From assembly GCA_030141605.1 (NCBI GenBank), contig JAQGDQ010001687.1, positions 1-29,437 on the forward strand: a DNA stretch of 29,437 nucleotides, given 5' to 3'. Positions within the stretch are counted from its first letter, which is position 1; each line of letters starts with the position of its first letter. A program made the position numbers and the translations under genes. Below the pieces are notes generated by a model. That model saw nothing but the letters and a program-made list of their open reading frames with translations, made no database searches and had not been told where the DNA came from. Positions 19,946 through 29,437 of the stretch are shown one piece after another. This stretch comes from Tubiluchus corallicola (taxonomy: Eukaryota; Priapulida; Priapulimorpha; Priapulimorphida; Tubiluchidae).

Positions 19946-20932
19946 GTTATTAATGTATGGAAGTTTTACTATCATAAACGTTACACACGTGTATAGGCCA
20001 AATAATTAGGTATTTAATCGCGATAAAAATATTATTTAAACTTCGAATTTTTTGCCAGAACGTTTCGATAAAATTTATAGAGTTTAGTGAGTCTCTTATT
20101 TGGATCTGCATATTTAGAAGCCTGATGCACAAGTGCTAGGATATCAACAGCAAAAGCAACTTTTTGTTCTGGTCGTTTTCAATCAGGCTTTTTGTGCAGT
20201 AACACAGTATGTACGTGATACTAAATTTTAAACAGTTTTTTTTAGCTTTGTCTAAGTAAAGGATTTCCTTGTGCTTTAAATGATGCAAGTTTTTTGTATA
20301 CGGGCCTAGACAGAAATGAAAATATGAATACAATAAAAATTTTATTTTTATACTTAGTTAACGTCTGATCTACACAAGGCCTCTTTTATCACAACTTTAA
20401 TGGAACTAGTCTCAGGACCTGTCATTATTGGTTCTTATAGAAACACAGTTTAGTCACAAAACTTGTTTTCTGGCTACCTTTTGTACTTTTACTCTGGATA
20501 TTATACGAAATATCTGCTAATGAATCCAATTTGTTCCTTCGGGCCTCTTATTTGTGGAATTCTCTATCAGACATTGTTTACTTGTTAATAGCAGTGCCAC
20601 ACGCATCAAGAAGAATGTTAACTAGTACCACGTATCACTAGCATAATAGTCTAGGATTGTATTCTTCGGAGCATTTTGATATCTTTCCCTGAGTGGTCGC
20701 TGGTCATCTTTGATTTGTGTAAAAAAGTTTTATTTAAAGGAAAGTACAAGTCACCAAGCATGCTGGGTTTATTTTACTGTTATCACTTTACATTTGGTGT
20801 CAGTATTTCATTATGACTCGTTGAAGTCATTAAATAAACTAATAGTGATGGGCCTTTTTTAACATAGTAACTGGGTGGGGTATACTCTTACAAACGTCCC
20901 TTATACCCCCTCCAGACCCTCCCCATTAGCCC
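19946..20932. other. Intronic stretch
   Basis: No exon. The segment 20244-20296 resembles 19518-19566 (agcttt..ctaagta..ggattt..cttgtgctttaa), so the 21-bp array is bracketed by a diverged 50-bp direct repeat. Confidence 0.5.
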
Positions 20933-21277
20933 GCCCAGTGTCTATGTTTTCGTAATAGTCTTTCAGTTGGTCATTTTGCACTTTGAAGTATATCAGTAAT
21001 TGCTAAAGTTAATATTGGAGGGGTATAAAAAGTGCTCTCATCAGTGTTATATGCCCTCAAAGTGCCACGCAATGCAGAAACGATCTTTTTTTAAAACTAT
21101 ACCTGCAAAGAAAAGTTTATGATTCCAAGATTTGTAAAAACACTTAAATATTTATTCGTTTCCACAAAAATAAGCTTGTGTAGAAGAAAAAGCTGCCTTA
21201 AACTGCTGTTAGATGCCTCTAAAACGCCTTCGAATCCTGCTTGTTGGGCCCTTGTGTAAAATACCCCTTCCAGTCAA
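20933..21277 (+). repeat. Interspersed repeat of about 340 bp, copy 2
   Basis: Same orientation and order as copy 1, with a small insertion near 21065 (cacgcaatgcag) and scattered substitutions. The left flank differs from copy 1 and contains gtgggg(ta)tactc. No coding capacity. Both copies are in introns of the SEC14-like gene, so unequal exchange between them would delete or duplicate coding exon 2 (14668-14817). Confidence 0.9.
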
Positions 21278-21529
21278 GTCGTAATTTCTTAATGAGGGCA
21301 TCGCAGGATGGTGTTGATATATTTGCATCAGACGTCCGTATTTTGCTTGTAAACTTATGCTTGAGATTTTCCTTACGTTTGTTGCTATAGCAACAGATCT
21401 ATGTCATGCTTCCTGGCATTTCTTATGTATTACTCATGCCTCATATTCATAAATATTTTGTACTCCTACATGTGTGATTTAAGTCTGTATAATAACTATG
21501 TGGCAAGTCACAAGAGCATGAAACTGAGT

Positions 21530-21985
21530 AGGACTTATAGGGCAAGAAAAGGGAATTTTGAAGTACATCCCAGGGAATTTTCCGTACAAAGTTAAATGAT
21601 TTAACATTACTTACCTGTTTGAAAGACTTACGTAATTTGAAAGAAACTTCCTAATAATTTAAAATATTCGTGCCACGTGGTAAAACATTACTGTATCGTC
21701 TTTCCAGTGGTGCATACCATTGATTCACCACAATAACACGTTATTGACATTAAAGGCAGTATAAGTAACTTAAACTTTTGCTTGGGTAACAAGGAGTGCG
21801 CTACGAATGCTCTGATTATTTTTTCAAACGTACAGAAAATCCTATGTAAACTTGTTTCAAATGAATTACTGTCAAAATAACTGCAGCTAACGGTCATTGT
21901 AGGAGTTTAAATTGTCGAGTTTATACATCGTTACTGCTAACGCAAGCTCTGTATGCAATGAGACAGCACTATCTGTGAACTACCT
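21530..21985 (+). repeat. Old interspersed repeat, copy 2
   Basis: Second copy of the family at 19070-19510, in the same orientation, without the nested insertions. It provides the empty-site sequence aagggaattttgaagtacatccc, which explains the nested MITE at 28830-29287. Confidence 0.75.
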
Positions 21986-22599
21986 GACAAGAGCATAAAA
22001 TCTCTAGCTACCGAGCTAAGGAAGTCTTTACGCAGGATTTTAGAGATCACATGCATCTCATATTCGACTATGACTCATCGTATCTCTGGAATCTTACCAT
22101 TTAATGTTTTAATAGCAAAACAAATTCAAAAGTTGTACAGCCATGTAAAATATATGCAAGACAACGAGATTATGAGATGCCTGCCTTTCCTAAATCATAA
22201 TACAACCGTAACGACAATGAGCAAGAATCGTGTGATCATATATTCAACAAGGTTAATAAATGGAATGGTTTTAATGGTTTAATGGAACTTTTTGTGTTAC
22301 GAGCTTTTTTGGCCACTTAATGGTGATTAGACGCTTTTCCAGTGATGAAGTGAAAGAGGTGTTACTATACTTGTTAATTAATTAACTAAATGTTGTAGCA
22401 AATGTATAATATTCAACAAAACTAATGTTATACTGTTTAATACTAATCAATTTTATTGATGTAAATATTGTAATGTTTAATTAATGTATGATTGAAATGT
22501 AACACTTACTTGCAAAATAAATAATATGTATATGATACTAAGGATTTTTATTCTCTTTTACATCATTTTTACATCATGGCTGCCCCTACAGTTACGCCT

Positions 22600-22906
22600 G
22601 ATCAAGTTCAATTGATAATTTTAAAAATAGTCTGAAAACTGATTATTTCAATGAAGCCTTCTGTGGTTGAGCTAGTCTTGTATTTTTTACGATTGTGTAT
22701 GTTTAATGGCATTGCTTTTATTATTTTACTAAATTTTCTGTGCTTTTATTAGTTTTCCTTTTGTGTCATATTCAAAGTACTTTTAATCAATCAGTGTGCC
22801 GTTGTCTTAAATATCTTATGAATTAATTTTTTTAGTAATTTTGATGATCTTTTATTTGTAAGATGCATTTGATCATCATGCAAAATGCATTAAAAATGTT
22901 CAATAA
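22600..22906 (+). mobile_element. Possible LINE 3' end (CR1/L2-like) preceding a TTA tail
   Basis: A short frame at 22612-22670 reads SSSIDNFKNSLKTDYFNEAF before a stop, resembling the C-terminal FKxxLKTxLFxxAF motif common to CR1/L2-type ORF2 proteins. It is followed by AT-rich sequence and caataaatta leading into (TTA)n, the usual 3' arrangement of such elements. The evidence is one short motif plus context. Confidence 0.4.
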
Positions 22907-23188
<282 letters not shown>

Positions 23189-23310
23189 TTCCAAAACTAA
23201 CTGCCTTGTTCGTGTTATAGTATATATTATATATTCATATTGTCTTTTCATTTTTCTAATTCTGTCATCAGTATTGATGAAATGATGAAATTTGTGTCAT
23301 TTTTTTGTAG

Positions 23311-23442
23311 ATCGTGGGCGTGGAGTTTGTTTATTTTATCCAGAAGAACTCCCTGGACCGTCGTGCAAGGACATTGAAGATTCAAGCTCACAACGAAAGC
23401 TTCAGCAGTAGAATTATCATCAGGGAAGATTGTCTTTATTCA
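23311..23442 (+). CDS. SEC14L1/5-like, third coding exon (PRELI domain)
   Basis: Forty-four codons, IVGVEFVYFIQKNSLDRRAR to REDCLYS, between acceptor ttttttgtag (ends 23310) and donor gtaagt (23443). GVxxVYFxQKNSL and TLxIxAxNESFSxRxII are family hallmarks. The exon sits between two tandem arrays: a TTA/CTA microsatellite ending about 120 bp upstream and a 38-bp minisatellite starting 36 bp downstream. Confidence 0.92.
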
Positions 23443-23478
23443 GTAAGTGACTGTTTTCATTCCCCAAGAAGTATTTTC

Positions 23479-24407
23479 ACTTTTCAGCGTAGATCAACAA
23501 TAGTTGTTTTGGTTGTACTTTTCATCATAGATCAACAATAGTTGTTTTGGTTGTACTTTTCATCATAGATCAACAATAGTTGTTTTGCTTGTACTTTTCA
23601 CCATAGATCAACAATAGTTGTTTTGCTTGTACTTTTCATCGAGGATCAACAATAGTTGTTTTGCTTGTACTTTTCATCACGGATCAGGAATAGTTGTTTT
23701 GCTTGTACTTTTCATCGTGGATCAACAATAGTTGTTTTGCTTGTACTTTTCATCATGAATCAACAATAGTTGTTTTGCTTGTACTTTTCATCACGGATCA
23801 ACAATAGTTGTTTTGCTTATACTTTTCATCATGGATCAACAATAGTTGTTTTGCTTGTGCTTTTCATCATGAATCAACAATAGTTGTTTTGCTTGTACTT
23901 TTCATCACGGATCAGCAATAGTTGTTTTGCTTGTACTTTTCATCACGGATCAACAATAGTTGTTTTGCTTGTACTTTTCATCATGGATCAACAATAGTTG
24001 TTTTGCTTGTACTTTTCATCACGGATCAACAATAGTTGTTTTGCTTGTACTTTTCATCGTGGATCAACAATAGTTGTTTCGCTTGTACTTTTCATCGTAG
24101 ATCAACAATAGTTGTTTTGTTTGTACTTTTCATCATGGATCAACAATAGTTGTTTCGCTTGTACTTTTCATCGTAGATCAACAATAGTTGTTTTGTTTGT
24201 ACTTTTCATCATGGATCAACAATAGTTGTTTTGCTTGTACTTTTCATCGTGGATCAACAATAGTTGTTTCGCTTGTACTTTTCATCGTAGATCAACAATA
24301 GTTGTTTTGTTTGTACTTTTCATCATGGATCAACAATAGTTGTTTTGCTTGTACTTTTCAGCGTGGATCAACAATAGTTGTTTTGCTTGTACTTTTCATC
24401 ACGGATC
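23479..24407. repeat. 38-bp minisatellite, 24 full units plus a partial
   Basis: The unit is acttttcatcatggatcaac followed by aatagttgttttgcttgt. Reading unit by unit gives 24 complete 38-bp units and a 17-bp partial. Variants are concentrated at two places (catca/cgtgg-type triplets and ttttgc/tttcgc/ttttgt). From about 24043 to 24353 a higher-order pattern of two or three units (GTGG+TTTCGC, GTAG+TTTTGT, ATGG) repeats. The array starts 36 bp after the exon-3 donor. Confidence 0.97.
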
Positions 24408-25181
24408 TAGATTCGAAAATTCCGAAATGACTTTCGGTTTGATCTAAGATTGAGAGTCAGAAATTCATTTCGATTTGAATTCGCTTTCTAGTAGAGAATG
24501 CTCATACTTTGTTACAAGCGTGTTTGAGCAAGGTCATAAATTACACAGAGTGCATCGTTATGATGGTCAACCTTTCATTTATTGTGAGCTTAAAACAATA
24601 AACTAACTATAGACAAGGTTGTTTCAGCACCTGTTACAAGGTAAGATTAACAAATAACGTTTGCTGGGGTTAGCGGTCAATGGATGTCCTTGTGGTTGCT
24701 TGTGTCGAAAACATTCTAATCTCAAATGCAAATGTTTGACGGAAGAAAGAGTGCAGTTCAAAAACTTTGTACAGATGTTCTTATCACTACTCAGAGATCA
24801 TGGATGCTGATGATTTGCTACCGTGGATAAAATACGAGTCAAATCGATGCTTAAAATTTCGATTTCGAACTAAATTCGAATTTGATTTTAACACTTTTTC
24901 CAATCAATTTTGAATCCTTAATGGAATTTATTGTATGAATTACCTTAGTGGAAAAGTTGAAGAGCTCTATAATTGGGTTGATACAATAGTATCAGTGAAA
25001 TGCTAGATCCTTCAATTGTCAGATGGAATTAACGTCTTTTTCTAAAAACTAAATCTTAAGTAGTTCCAAAAAAAGCTACCAAATAATATTTTCATGCTCA
25101 ATTATATAATTTATTATTGTTCAAAATTTTGCCCTTTTTGAAACTAAATACGGTTTCTCATGTGGTTTTCATGAAACTTGC
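24408..25181. other. Intronic stretch
   Basis: No exon. Phrases of the attcgaa/tttcga type recur at 24412-24480 and 24855-24885 but do not form a clear repeat. Confidence 0.5.
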
Positions 25182-25858
25182 AACTTTAGTATTATCAGTT
25201 ACCTCTAAAGTTAAATTTTAATTGAGTTTCTAAATCTAGCAACTTGATTATAGACTTTCAATAAGCCTTTTCACAGTTTCGCTATGTTCACACGTAGTTG
25301 CAGTACGTCATTAGTAACTTCAGTATTATCAGTTACCATTAAAAGTTAAATTTTAATTGAGTTTCTAAATCTAGCAACTTGATTATAGACTTTCAATAAG
25401 CCTTTTCACAGTTTCGCTATGTTCACACGTAGTTGCAGTACGTCATTAGTAACTTCAGTATTATCAGTTACCATTAAAAGTTAAATTTTAATTGAGTTTC
25501 TAAATCTAGCAACTTGATTATAGACTTTCAATAAGCCTTTTCACAGTTTCGCTATGTTCACACGTAGTTGCAGTACGTCATTAGTAACTTCAGTATTATC
25601 AGTTACCATTAAAAGTTAAATTTTAATTGAGTTTCTAAATCTAGCAACTTGATTATAGACTTTCAATAAGCCTTTTCACAGTTTCGCTATGTTCACACGT
25701 AGTTGCAGTACGTCATTAGTAACTTCAGTATTATCAGTTACCATTAAAAGTTAAATTTTAATTGAGTTTCTAAATTTAGAAACTTGATTATAGACTTTCA
25801 ATAAGCCTTTTCACAGTTTCGCTATGTTCACACGCAGTTGCAGTACGTCATTAGTAAC
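25182..25858. repeat. 135-bp tandem repeat, five units
   Basis: The landmark agtattatcagttacc recurs at 25188, 25322, 25457, 25592 and 25727, a period of 134-135 bp. Units two to four look identical by eye; the first and last carry a few differences. Each unit contains caataagccttttcacagtt, whose exact inverse lies at 26095-26114. Confidence 0.96.
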
Positions 25859-26114
25859 CACTGTTGTTTTGCGTGAACTTTACTTAATTATGCATTAGTC
25901 TGTTCGCAGAGTGATTAACTAGCAGGTTCTTGCTTGGTAGTGAACAAGAAAAAATGAGCTAGGTAAGGTTCTAGCTAGCTGTTAAAGCTGTTACTATTAC
26001 AGTAGCAATGTAGGGCTGCGAGGCATTGTCCAAGTGTACGCAAATGCGTTTTCTGATGACCTTTGACCTTTTCACGATCATCGGCAATCGCTGGAACTGT
26101 GAAAAGGCTTATTG
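25799..26114. mobile_element. Possible small MITE whose left end seeded the 135-bp array
   Basis: CAATAAGCCTTTTCACAGTT at 25799-25818 and its exact reverse complement at 26095-26114 bracket 316 bp without coding capacity. The left inverted repeat is part of every 135-bp unit. No clear target duplication was found. Confidence 0.5.
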
Positions 26115-26643
26115 GTATGTTCAGAGAATGAAGTCGTTTGCTGCCTGGTGGAAAATGTGTCATATCCAGGTAAGGTAAATGTGGTAGGTTAGCTGAGCCA
26201 GTGAACGTCGCTTGATTGATTTTTTCCATACATGAATACACGGCGTGATCGATTAGCTAAAGTAACTCTTTGTTGGTAACAAATACTGAATGAATTACGT
26301 TTTACCAGTTTGCGGCATGAATGGCAGCGAATATTGACAGATTGAGCTGCATCTGAGGCTCGGTAGGTTTGCTAATGTTTGTACAACATCTGACAGCAAA
26401 TATTAGTACAGCTTCAGTACATGAACGATGTATTACAGTTATGTGTGGTCGAAGTAATAGTTCTTGTGAATGGGTAGAATTGACACATGAAATGATTGTG
26501 TGAATGGGTATGTGACAGAAGAAATAAGTGGAATAAATGTTACATGGCAGATGAAATAATTTATGTAAGATTAGACAAACAGTGCATGTTTCTCCACTTA
26601 GGCAAACCAGGTTGAGGCTTTTTACCCAATTTGGCATTCCCTA
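26115..26643. other. Intronic stretch, nothing recognised
   Basis: Minus-strand open frames of 88 and 111 codons in and around this stretch show no family resemblance. No repeat was found. Confidence 0.45.
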
Positions 26644-27554
26644 AGGGTCATTTCACAGTGAGGACGCGCGGCAAAAAGCCTCAAGCGGAAATACCTTGCG
26701 GCATTCCTCACTAAAATGCAACACATTGTTGTCTGTGTCCCATTTCACGTGAGGACGCATGACAAAATTCCTCGTGCAATTCCTCTGAGGAATTCTGCTG
26801 CCAGCTAGAAGCTATGCATCCTCCTTGTGAGGAATTTTGCCGCATAATAGAAATACTGCATGTTACACTTTCGTGAAGAATCCTCGCTGAATTGAGTTTT
26901 AAGTTTAACTACTCAATTACCTCTTTCTTATTTAATGAACAAAAATTAACACGTTCAGCATAAAATTGTAAGATTCAGTCTCTCTTTTAACAGACTGACG
27001 ATTTTAAGTTTTATTAATGCAACATCGATGGCTATATTCATGAAAAAGAAAAATATCGCACGCATATATTTATTTTATATGTATGTATATTTTCAGATTT
27101 TGAAGTGGTTAGTAGAACTTTACTAAAAAAAACAAAGAAATCTGACATTACATTGACAACATTATTAATTGTACTTTGTATTTGAGAAGTATGGCAAGTA
27201 TAACTCAATTTAGACATAATTATACAGACTAACATTATTAATTGTACTTTGTATTTGAGAAGTACAGCAAGTATAACTCAATTTTGACTTAATTATACAG
27301 ACTAACATTATTAATTGTACTTTGTATTTGAGAAGTATGGCAAGTATAACTCAATTTAGACATAATTATACAGTATAATATTCGCAAAGTAGCTGCAGCT
27401 AACTGGATGCACGGAAAAAAAGCCGCGCGGTTTCTGAACTTTCTTGTTGCATTTGATTTCGAAAAAAATTGGAAATTTTTAGAAAATTTTCTGATTTTCT
27501 GACAGCACTTTTGTGTGTCTTTTTTTCCTTGCGTCCTCGCTATAAAATGGGCCT
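26644..27554 (+). mobile_element. MITE, copy 2 (about 911 bp) with internal triplication
   Basis: Inverted ends agggtcatttcacagtgagg and gctataaaatgggcct are flanked by TA on both sides (26642-26643, 27555-27556). It is co-linear with 8849-9617 along its length. The extra length is due mainly to a 73-bp segment repeated three times at 27155-27373. There is no coding capacity. Confidence 0.85.
27155..27373. repeat. 73-bp tandem triplication inside MITE copy 2
   Basis: Units at 27155-27227, 27228-27300 and 27301-27373 share actaacattattaattgtac and end aattatacag; copy 1 of the MITE has one degenerate unit at about 9356-9440. Confidence 0.95.
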
Positions 27555-27556
27555 TA

Positions 27557-28145
27557 GAGATCCAATAAAAATACATGGAGCAATATCCCAATTGCATAGT
27601 TTAAGAATTTGTGATACATTTTCAGTGGATCTTTTGAAATATTGATTGATTACTTTTGCAGCGTTAGCTTTTCAGAAAAATGCTGGTAACATTGATTTGC
27701 AACTGTTGACTATACATAACTTGTACGACTTGTGAAAATTATTATGTAGCTTATAAAATATTTAATATATGAAATTTCACAAACTATTTATTTATATTTT
27801 TAGCTTAAATATTATTAAAATGAAATGAAATGGTGCATTTTATGGCCATTCAGTTTTTTGGCAGATTATGTAGTATTTGTGCACGATGAATTTTCAGATG
27901 TGGTCTGGTTTCTTTTGAGCTCTTGCCCTAAACGCTCACCGAAAATGAACTTTAGGATTAATCTTTATTATTCTTTTCATATTTGGGCGTTGTAGATCTA
28001 AGCCTGCAATCAATTTCACATTTGTAGAGCAAAGTACAAGATTAGTCTATTCTACAATGGTTCTGCAAACAAAATAAAATATGAACTAATATTAAGTGGA
28101 AGGCCTGTTTAATGGTTGTTGTCAAGAATGATACTTAGTTTATGT
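27557..28145. other. Intronic stretch, nothing recognised
   Basis: AT-rich non-coding sequence; no exon or repeat seen. Confidence 0.5.
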
Positions 28146-28486
28146 CCTAGGATCTAGGGTGGATCCACGATTGGTACTAGATGCCGAGGTCTTCTGCAGT
28201 GTTCTAGGGTCTAGGGTGGATCCATGATTGGTACTAGATGCAGAGGTCTTCCGCAGTGTTCTAGGGTCTAGGGTGGATCCACGATTGGTACTAGATGCAG
28301 AGGTCTTCCTCGGTGTCCTAGGATCTAGGGTGGATCCACGATTGGTACTAGATGCGGAGGTCTTCCTCAGTGTCCTAGGACTAGGTTGGATCCACGATTG
28401 GTACTAGATGCAGAGGTCTTCCTCAGTGTCCTAGGATCTAGGGTGGATCCACGACTGGTACTAGATGCAGAGGTCTTCCTCAGTGT
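28146..28486. repeat. 57-bp minisatellite, six units
   Basis: Units begin cctagg/tctagg at 28146, 28203, 28260, 28317, 28374 and 28430 (the last shift is 56 bp through a one-base deletion). Each contains ggtggatccacgattggtac and gaggtctt. Period 57 is a multiple of three and leaves part of a Val/Leu/Asp-rich open frame, which is not taken as a gene. Confidence 0.96.
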
Positions 28487-28799
28487 TGTCACGGAAATGC
28501 GAGGGCAGCTCAATAATCATCTGTTAACTTGCATTTCGTGCGTCAAATATACCCTGGATTATATAATGACATTTTTCGATTTCTGCATTTTATATAGAAT
28601 TTCATTTTTTCTACTTTCTGTAATTTCACTTGTCCTCCTACTGATTTGTTGAAAATTGAGCTCATTACTTGGCTACACTGAGCAGGCAGGGTTATAAATA
28701 ATGACTTGGCTTCTTTCCCACCTGGTTTACCTTTACCAGGGGTTTCGCTTAAATTGTCGGCAAAAAGTTTGCGATGTTTTTCAGGAAAACGTATTTCTA

Positions 28800-29437
28800 G
28801 GAGAATAGGAGAAGTAAAGAGAATTTTAACCCTTTCAGTCCCAAATTATTTTTTTAATAAGAAATTTTTTTGCCTTGGTACTTTTGTTCACTCTGTCCAT
28901 CTTGTTTACACATAATAATTATTTTTTTCTACCTGTGCCCGCGTGCTAAATATAGCCTGAATCCCACGGGATACATTGGGGTTCAATTGAAGCATCAAAT
29001 GTGCTTCATTTTGCAACTGCTGATAATTTTTTAAAGTATTTAAGACATTTAGTATGCATGCTATGCTGATCTGTACAAAGTCGTCTCTAAAGTACTGTAC
29101 CTTGCGCAGTTTTTTATGCTATGTAGATTTTCTAGTTTGCCATTTTATCACTATTTTTAGTCTATTGTTATTGGATTAAATCAAAGTAACTATTAACAGA
29201 TCAAATAACTCTCAGTTTTAAAATTTTATTAATTTTAAAGGCAGAAAATATTCTCGTATCCCACGGGATACAACGGGTATGAAAGGGTTAATGTACATCC
29301 CTAAAAACTTTTCATGCAAAGCTGTGTTGCTTGACATTACGTTTACCTGTTTCAACTTAATGTGAATACCATTTCCATTCCTATTTATGTAAATAGGAAA
29401 AGAAATTTTTTAGTAAATTAAAATGTTCAATTTATAC
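28800..29437 (+). repeat. Old interspersed repeat, copy 3, split by a MITE and running off the window
   Basis: 28800-28829 joined to 29292-29437 aligns with copy 2 from 21540 onward: gtaaagagaatttTAA...tgtacatccctaaaaactttt against gaaaagggaattttgaagtacatcccagg..., then ttacctgttt. The split point is a TTAA duplication (28826-28829 and 29288-29291). Confidence 0.7.
28830..29287. mobile_element. TTAA-flanked MITE (piggyBac-type)
   Basis: A 458-bp insertion flanked by TTAA on both sides with inverted ends CCCTTTCA and TGAAAGGG. Near both ends is the palindromic phrase tcccacgggata (28972-28983 and 29259-29270). TTAA target duplications with CCC-starting ends are the mark of piggyBac-superfamily elements. 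No transposase is present. Confidence 0.8.

Noticed and set aside
23479-24407. Regular 38-bp repeats considered as a CRISPR array
   Set aside because: Units are contiguous with no unique spacers, in a eukaryotic intron.
25975-26637. Minus-strand frames of 88 and 111 codons
   Set aside because: No recognisable domain, no conserved motif, and they overlap a possible MITE end and the intron of a plus-strand gene.

Overview
The window is animal nuclear DNA: AT-rich, with split genes, GT-AG introns up to about 8.5 kb, dense micro- and minisatellites, and many non-autonomous transposons. Two short protein fragments are recognisable across spliced exons. The phylum cannot be fixed from the sequence. 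The gene families, the 5S rRNA-like sequence and the repeat content fit a (probably marine) invertebrate.

Gene 1 (+, about 1815-8122; 5' end off-window) is a short-chain dehydrogenase/reductase closest to 15-hydroxyprostaglandin dehydrogenase (HPGD). Five exons (1815-2048, 4519-4603, 5774-5856, 7000-7166, 7987-8122) join in frame to 234 residues ending in TAA. Only about the first 30 residues, with the TGxxxGxG nucleotide-binding turn, are missing upstream. Its introns hold, in order: a foldback element built of 21-bp repeats (2138-2776), a 5S rRNA-headed SINE with target-site duplication (3731-4282, minus), a solo LTR with heat-shock-element-like dyads (4644-5013), a long GAT microsatellite (6183-6605), and a retroposon that duplicated the exon-4 splice donor (7178-7755).

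The intergenic region (8123-11961) holds the 3' UTR, an approximately 770-bp MITE (8849-9617) and tetranucleotide arrays.

Gene 2 (+, 11962 to beyond the window end) is the 5' part of a SEC14-like 1/5 gene. Three phase-0 exons (11962-12024, 14668-14817, 23311-23442) encode the first 115 residues, which lie in the PRELI/MSF1 domain; the CRAL-TRIO and GOLD parts would lie downstream. Its large introns carry a foldback, Penelope-like 3' end (about 12640-13105), a roughly 340-bp repeat in two copies (13379-13713, 20933-21277), a headless copy of the 5S SINE (18533-18963), an expanded 21-bp array (19570-19945), a LINE-like 3' end with a TTA/CTA array, a 38-bp minisatellite with higher-order structure (23479-24407), a 135-bp array (25182-25858), a second MITE with an internal 73-bp triplication (26644-27554), a 57-bp minisatellite (28146-28486), and a TTAA-flanked MITE nested in an older repeat (28830-29287).

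The two genes lie head to tail with no visible functional link. I saw no operon-like defence system, CRISPR array or novel protein system. The strongest unusual signals are mobile-element structures, several with clean target-site duplications: the splice-donor duplication, the full-length and headless 5S SINE pair, and the heat-shock-like solo LTR.
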